Shown one piece after another: positions 24,401 through 26,076 of a DNA stretch of 26,076 nt. Source of the DNA: a virus; IMG/VR virus record IMGVR_UViG_3300048032_000472, positions 1-26,076 of that record. The stretch is one strand, 5' to 3'. Within the stretch, counting starts at the first letter, position 1, and each line of letters starts with the position of its first letter. The position numbers were made by a program, and so were the translations under genes. A model generated the notes under the pieces. That model searched no databases, had not been told where the DNA came from, and saw nothing but the letters and a program-made list of their open reading frames with translations.

Positions 24401-25423
24401 TGATTCACCATCAGAATTAAGTTCAATTCTCGGTTGATTTGTATCAATGAATGATCTACCGATTTTTTGTGTAGTTTTATTAAAGAATAGCTCGTGTGAA
24501 TGAAGCTGTTGGTAATTATTTGATAAAGAAAATAATGGTTGGATCTCGCTATTTTCTCTATCAAATCTTGGTAAAGTACGAATAACAAATGAGTGTTCAT
24601 TAGTATCGATAGAAATATCTTTATTATCCCCAATATTTCCAAATTCGATAAAGGCACTTTTTCCATCAACCTTTACCAATTCTTCAAATTCATTGAATGC
24701 CGCACCATCATGAAAATAGCCTCGCACTACATTATCTAATATAGTTGAATCCCAAGTTTCATTAATTGGATTTAGGTCTTTCTTTGAATTAAGATCAAAA
24801 ACTAAAGATTGAATATTGGGTACTGTGTCATAAAGAACTACTTCTTCAGCATTAACAATTACACCTGTTCCTAATATTTGATCTAGATCATTTTTTACGT
24901 TGAATGGTGTATAATTATATTCTACATCTAAATCTTCAAATTCTATAGATGCGCTAATACTACGTGTAAATGTATTATTCGTTGGTTTCCAATCTCCTGA
25001 AGAAAGCTCAAACAGTTTCTCCTTTGGATAAGATACTTCTATAATTTCATCAAAGAACAAACGGAAAAACGTTGTAATACTTTCTTCCGACCCCTTTAGC
25101 GCGTAATATTGGATAATCTTTTTGTACAATGATATTCTATCCATCACTGAAGAATCTGGAATATTTTTGGCAATTTCTCCTTGAATACCGTCTAAATATT
25201 TAATAGACACTTTATCGATATCATGCTCATCAATAATTCTATTCGTCTCATATGTAGGAAGACCTTCTGTATTGAGATAATCATAATACTCCTTTATTAA
25301 ATTAATAAAGGTTTCTGAACTTTGTCTTAGTTGTCCAGGAATGAGTTCTTCAACGCGAAGAGATTCAGTATTATGCGGTACAGTAGCTTGTGGAGCAGCG
25401 GATGCTATAGAAATATGAGACAT
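18470..25423 (-). CDS. 7: Giant gp7-like baseplate wedge initiator with inserted beta-propeller and LamG-like region
   Basis: The protein has 2317 residues; T4 gp7 has about 1030. Residues ~1-140 hold the conserved marine gp7 start: a short Ser/Ala-rich leader, then LIKEYYDYLNTEGLP, a YLDGIQGEIAKNIPDS helix and a YYALKGSEESITTFFRLFFDE segment. Residues 428-843 are seven repeats of about 59 residues with the pattern GxSVSLNxDGxxxAIGAPxND...GxVRVY...W, which fits a seven-bladed FG-GAP-like propeller. Residues ~1070-1315 resemble a LamG/concanavalin-like sandwich. The gp7-type C-terminal region resumes at about 1710 and includes SIFWQKFSYNIR, LVHPAGLKFFASV and WFGPKYVLFDSE. In T4, gp7 starts wedge assembly and binds gp10, gp8 and gp6. 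The gene follows gp6 by 3 nt. Its start has no Shine-Dalgarno sequence; the sequence before ATG is A-rich. The inserts probably face outward and may bind glycans or host surface; that is inference. Confidence 0.85.
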   Translation of the reverse strand: MSHISIASAAPQATVPHNTESLRVEELIPGQLRQSSETFINLIKEYYDYLNTEGLPTYETNRIIDEHDIDKVSIKYLDGIQGEIAKNIPDSSVMDRISLYKKIIQYYALKGSEESITTFFRLFFDEIIEVSYPKEKLFELSSGDWKPTNNTFTRSISASIEFEDLDVEYNYTPFNVKNDLDQILGTGVIVNAEEVVLYDTVPNIQSLVFDLNSKKDLNPINETWDSTILDNVVRGYFHDGAAFNEFEELVKVDGKSAFIEFGNIGDNKDISIDTNEHSFVIRTLPRFDRENSEIQPLFSLSNNYQQLHSHELFFNKTTQKIGRSFIDTNQPRIELNSDGESYDFYNFIDKTTVGLNTLIGDRYDYMKSFLSPFDEPINGKWQKTLIEFNEQFVYIHSDDPTLKTFTQDDLRFYESDGESFDGPNNLEIGQTIYGEGTGDLSGVTALSEDGLTLAIGASKNDGNGNNSGHVRVYQLTGSPEVWVQIGNDIDGDSAGDLLGSDISLNADGTVLAIGAPQNKSGDSLIGEVKIYELIGSNWVQRGTSFIGSNDDSKLGTSVSLNGVGDRVAFGSGAFPNKDFDLGLQSGGGILLEDGGKIVGFRRPDRQSNETAVYEWSGSSWSQVGSNISEINNDPLSGNTVRLSDDGRTLVVGTHKVNDFGNIVMCVRAYYNKENTTTWIQVGRDLTFTASDDKSIIPISLSNDGKTVAIGILGDGTNTSFRGETEIYRLDNTNTWVKLGQTILGEQVAGASGSSVSLNTNGDIIAIGEPKNDENGNDTGQVRVYYYANNTWKRVGNDINGYSNTENVGSSVSLNGTGTRVAVGAPGNDQLGTDKGQVKVYQVAIDVNINSFLLAEKNPSDSTYRWAIKSFNKVIYYTDWVDDISVVNPYDIGVVWNSGSRQGDLSLPILPHCDNIKKDDDHIFTLHNRGYMSIFYKHNGGYIPWQDITIGDTTEYNGERLWDILDYAVDDTHLILLDKPVNNASRLVIFKQNEYYRYEYYQTVELNLPATHVGAADFAHIKFNNSQIVVGTHTLNNIDIAQVIHVYNIGNDGYWSNNQYTSLPIVNTPSVIPNLEFNLNKELATGEWKSTDKSVTITSPNLVDTLSVDRGVIFDSITNTSGNGLGFDIDSKFSLAVRFNAKDLFNNVTNILKIGNVTLRILNNPLTNKRTLQVVSQESGKVDYPVFLDKIDSNVIIDNNPRELFSDEYFDDEIKINEWNNLVIEFTIGELNNVNPERVITGLRYSLNGFKRSKSVDILIDDNDVDQRSPVHGISSTSEFYLYRNIAFSHISFYDKDLTHIEFERIERTLSSDYTRTITTGINSLLDGGRFEVSETGTIIIKTSSYGINIWEKLSENEWKNYYNPFTSVTNGTVNYITHNGSRLYSYKFLGDDLLLVNGGLNNAQQFVEQYSYSDSVYNKKEHNAPSILYYIKSQFETSHNTWKVDRIFTPSIEFEQLNSEDFKVGLNYGVDIVIDNDNDMFAISLEPNSVNRILNGPNSELFSAQNSTTVKYDIWRKLSDNFIRSLPFIRPTEGFLPVTSYSGRLNDSAVLKIVDNAPSYNAIFSYPHFMYSTAVEKPITKHTLDINGDPIGYYKQVDQINSDFVISTPPSSAVYSTQTVELNEFNIIMIRGKADRYNGYVDISYNGSDFERIIEGNTIRHLILAPESNLILGKNINGHYNGDISHSQYYTGAISNYSKDQIVEYLKNNVKKFYRVLFEQLEGNIKGATKITSVATAKERFVLSDLDGHSFNSFLFFDEPQTIIGEDNTAIRVTADYNDITSESNEIYWGDGRLDTVLDNAPIIHQYTLEYLGEYFDKKGRASSINRIQDSIFWQKFSYNIRSGIRVDDWEELFLNLVHPAGLKFFASVILLVIRDNHWFGPKYVLFDSETRKNESVIKVEDKFLSPFRTTQPLEDMRWLESLSAPNAAGGYHMPVFQPGWLQGDIRVREFIFEAGLWTKLARSVPGNEAAAKYTYSYSDGNPAEDFEIRVLVVNGPELNIGDVVYQDVGSPPRQGVITNIGPDGNEFTGIIKLVGDSSGFEDGEIYTENSVTTATIAAEPLKRKEEAINVYGDDEQDAAYLQQDRSSIDINSEMFMRAVLTTFKYVIPSLVPQREFTKYDFEQNLKFKTVEDISSYLNTTIADALVNKEIFMNVSAIVKKRNQLDTEDGDGIFLESDSSPFDEGDAGLLIDELYGTWWNDPNNDNDLSAPVQLNITSYTGPQLVHGNVVYQDIIDGNGDNLTIEGLVVGTLNGGNTILVGWRGAINTSVSPNAALPSEPKLDQLFRDGTIYTIVGQYDSPIIDKTHETDAVVTVNN
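22895..24142 (-). repeat. Seven tandem ~59-residue FG-GAP-like propeller repeats inside gp7
   Basis: These are codons 428-843 of the gp7-like gene. Seven units can be laid out by eye. Each starts with (I/V/L/R)G-x-x-I, continues with a GSSVSLNxDG-type strand, AIGAPxND, then GxVRVY, and ends with WxQ or WxR. Unit 3 carries an extra ~25 residues rich in Gly, and units 4 and 5 are the most divergent. Units 1, 2, 6 and 7 keep the NDGNGNNSGHVRVY-type loop best. The same repeat style is common in surface proteins of marine bacteria and some protists. Seven units match the blade number of a closed propeller of the integrin-alpha type. Confidence 0.8.
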
Positions 25424-25426
25424 ATT

Positions 25427-26076
25427 TTATGTATTATCAGGTCTGTGTCTTAAAAATGGTGTATATTCGTTAACTCCAGATGAACCAGATACTGCTATTG
25501 TGTCAACTTCTGGTGTAATCTGAGTTCTTCCAATATCAATTGTAAGAAGCTTATTTCTTTTTGACACAATATCATTCGATGCTGGAGAAACATATATATT
25601 TATAGTCTCGGTTTTATTAAGTGGGATATTATCAATAGATACTGCTCCAGTATTAGTATTAATAGTTCCTACATTGTTAAATAATATTCGTTTAATTCCA
25701 TCTGCTCCAATAGAATATGCATATATTCTTCTCTCAAAATCAGAATCAACTATTGGTGTGTCTTCCAATTGAAGAGTTACTCCATTATAAAGCCAAGAAT
25801 CTGAATATAATACTGGTTCTTTTTGAGAAGAATCTGCATATATTTCCATTTGGAAATCAATTGGTGTTGATGTAAGTTTACCGTATTCGAATACTCCTGT
25901 TTTATATACAAAAACTCTAACAAATGAATTAATAATTGCGATATCTAAATTGTCAATTTGAGTAAGTAGATGTGAATAACGAAATACTCCATCAAACCTT
26001 TGTAAATTATTTAAATTAAAATCTTCTAATAGAGATTCTATTCTCGAAGAAAGTTGACCAGATGACAACGATGTTC
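25427..26076 (-). CDS. 6: Baseplate wedge subunit gp6, C-terminal part (partial)
   Basis: This is the C-terminal ~215 residues of a protein whose start lies beyond the window. The frame is open to the edge, and the first possible start inside the window (TTG at 26068) is only an internal codon. In T4, gp6 forms the ring-closing core of the baseplate wedge around the tail tube. The visible part has features I associate with gp6 of marine T4-like phages: an FRYSHLLTQID-like stretch that leads into a beta-rich region, and near the end SNDIVSKRNKLLTID, close to the SND-x(3)-KRN-x-[IL]LTID motif of cyanophage gp6. A gp7-like gene follows after only 3 nt, which is the T4 order 6-7. It is identified by motif memory plus gene order, not by alignment. 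Confidence 0.82.
   Translation of the reverse strand, partial: TSLSSGQLSSRIESLLEDFNLNNLQRFDGVFRYSHLLTQIDNLDIAIINSFVRVFVYKTGVFEYGKLTSTPIDFQMEIYADSSQKEPVLYSDSWLYNGVTLQLEDTPIVDSDFERRIYAYSIGADGIKRILFNNVGTINTNTGAVSIDNIPLNKTETINIYVSPASNDIVSKRNKLLTIDIGRTQITPEVDTIAVSGSSGVNEYTPFLRHRPDNT

Noticed and set aside
25597-25604. TATAAATA inside gp6 as a promoter for gp7
   Set aside because: It lies about 174 nt before the gp7 ATG inside codons for T-I-N-I. At the expected chance frequency of this motif it cannot be told from background.
25427-26068. A complete 213-aa gene starting at TTG 26068
   Set aside because: The frame is open upstream to the window edge and the sequence looks like the end of gp6, so the TTG is an internal codon.

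Overview
The window is a 26 kb piece of a virion-structure (baseplate and tail-fibre) operon from a T4-like, contractile-tailed phage. Every gene I can support lies on the minus strand, so the operon reads from position 26076 down to 1. Four things point to a marine T4-like myovirus of the cyanophage/pelagiphage kind. The gene order is gp6, gp7, gp8, then a DUF4815 structural protein. The proteins carry sequence signatures known from marine T4-like phages. Sites match the T4 late promoter core (TATAAATA). The DNA is AT-rich, roughly two thirds A+T by eye. The exact host cannot be read from the window.

Layout in transcription order. (1) 26076-25427: the C-terminal end of baseplate wedge gp6, cut by the window edge. 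(2) 25423-18470: a very large gp7-like baseplate wedge protein (2317 aa against about 1030 in T4). Its conserved N- and C-terminal parts are split by a seven-repeat beta-propeller and a LamG/concanavalin-like region. (3) 18449-15522: a modular 975-aa fibre. (4) 15497-13751: a tightly coupled trio made of an unrecognised 212-aa protein, a 2-oxoglutarate/Fe(II) oxygenase, and a 181-aa protein that looks like a degenerate relative of that oxygenase. (5) 13746-12166: gp8. (6) 12166-6992: a 1724-aa DUF4815 structural protein. (7) 6990-6784: a small coiled-coil protein. (8) 6779-3399: a 1126-aa tail fibre, followed by a likely fibre-assembly chaperone (3390-3043). (9) 3038-1637: three short modular fibre-like proteins. 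(10) 1602-1: the start of another long fibre that runs off the window; its frame is open throughout.

The genes would build the outer wedge of the baseplate (gp6, gp7, gp8, DUF4815 protein) and hang several alternative adhesins on it. The oxygenase sits inside the operon and is translationally coupled to its neighbours, so a virion protein is a plausible substrate, though this is inference.

The most striking non-coding pattern is at gene junctions. At least five start codons are preceded by [T/A]ATAAATA placed exactly 5 or 6 nt before the ATG, with no Shine-Dalgarno sequence. Several of these boxes also contain the upstream gene's stop codon. If they act as T4-type late promoters, the transcripts would be leaderless or nearly so. 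No tRNA, rRNA, CRISPR array, insertion sequence or clear hairpin terminator was seen, and no gene-free stretch exceeds about 35 nt.
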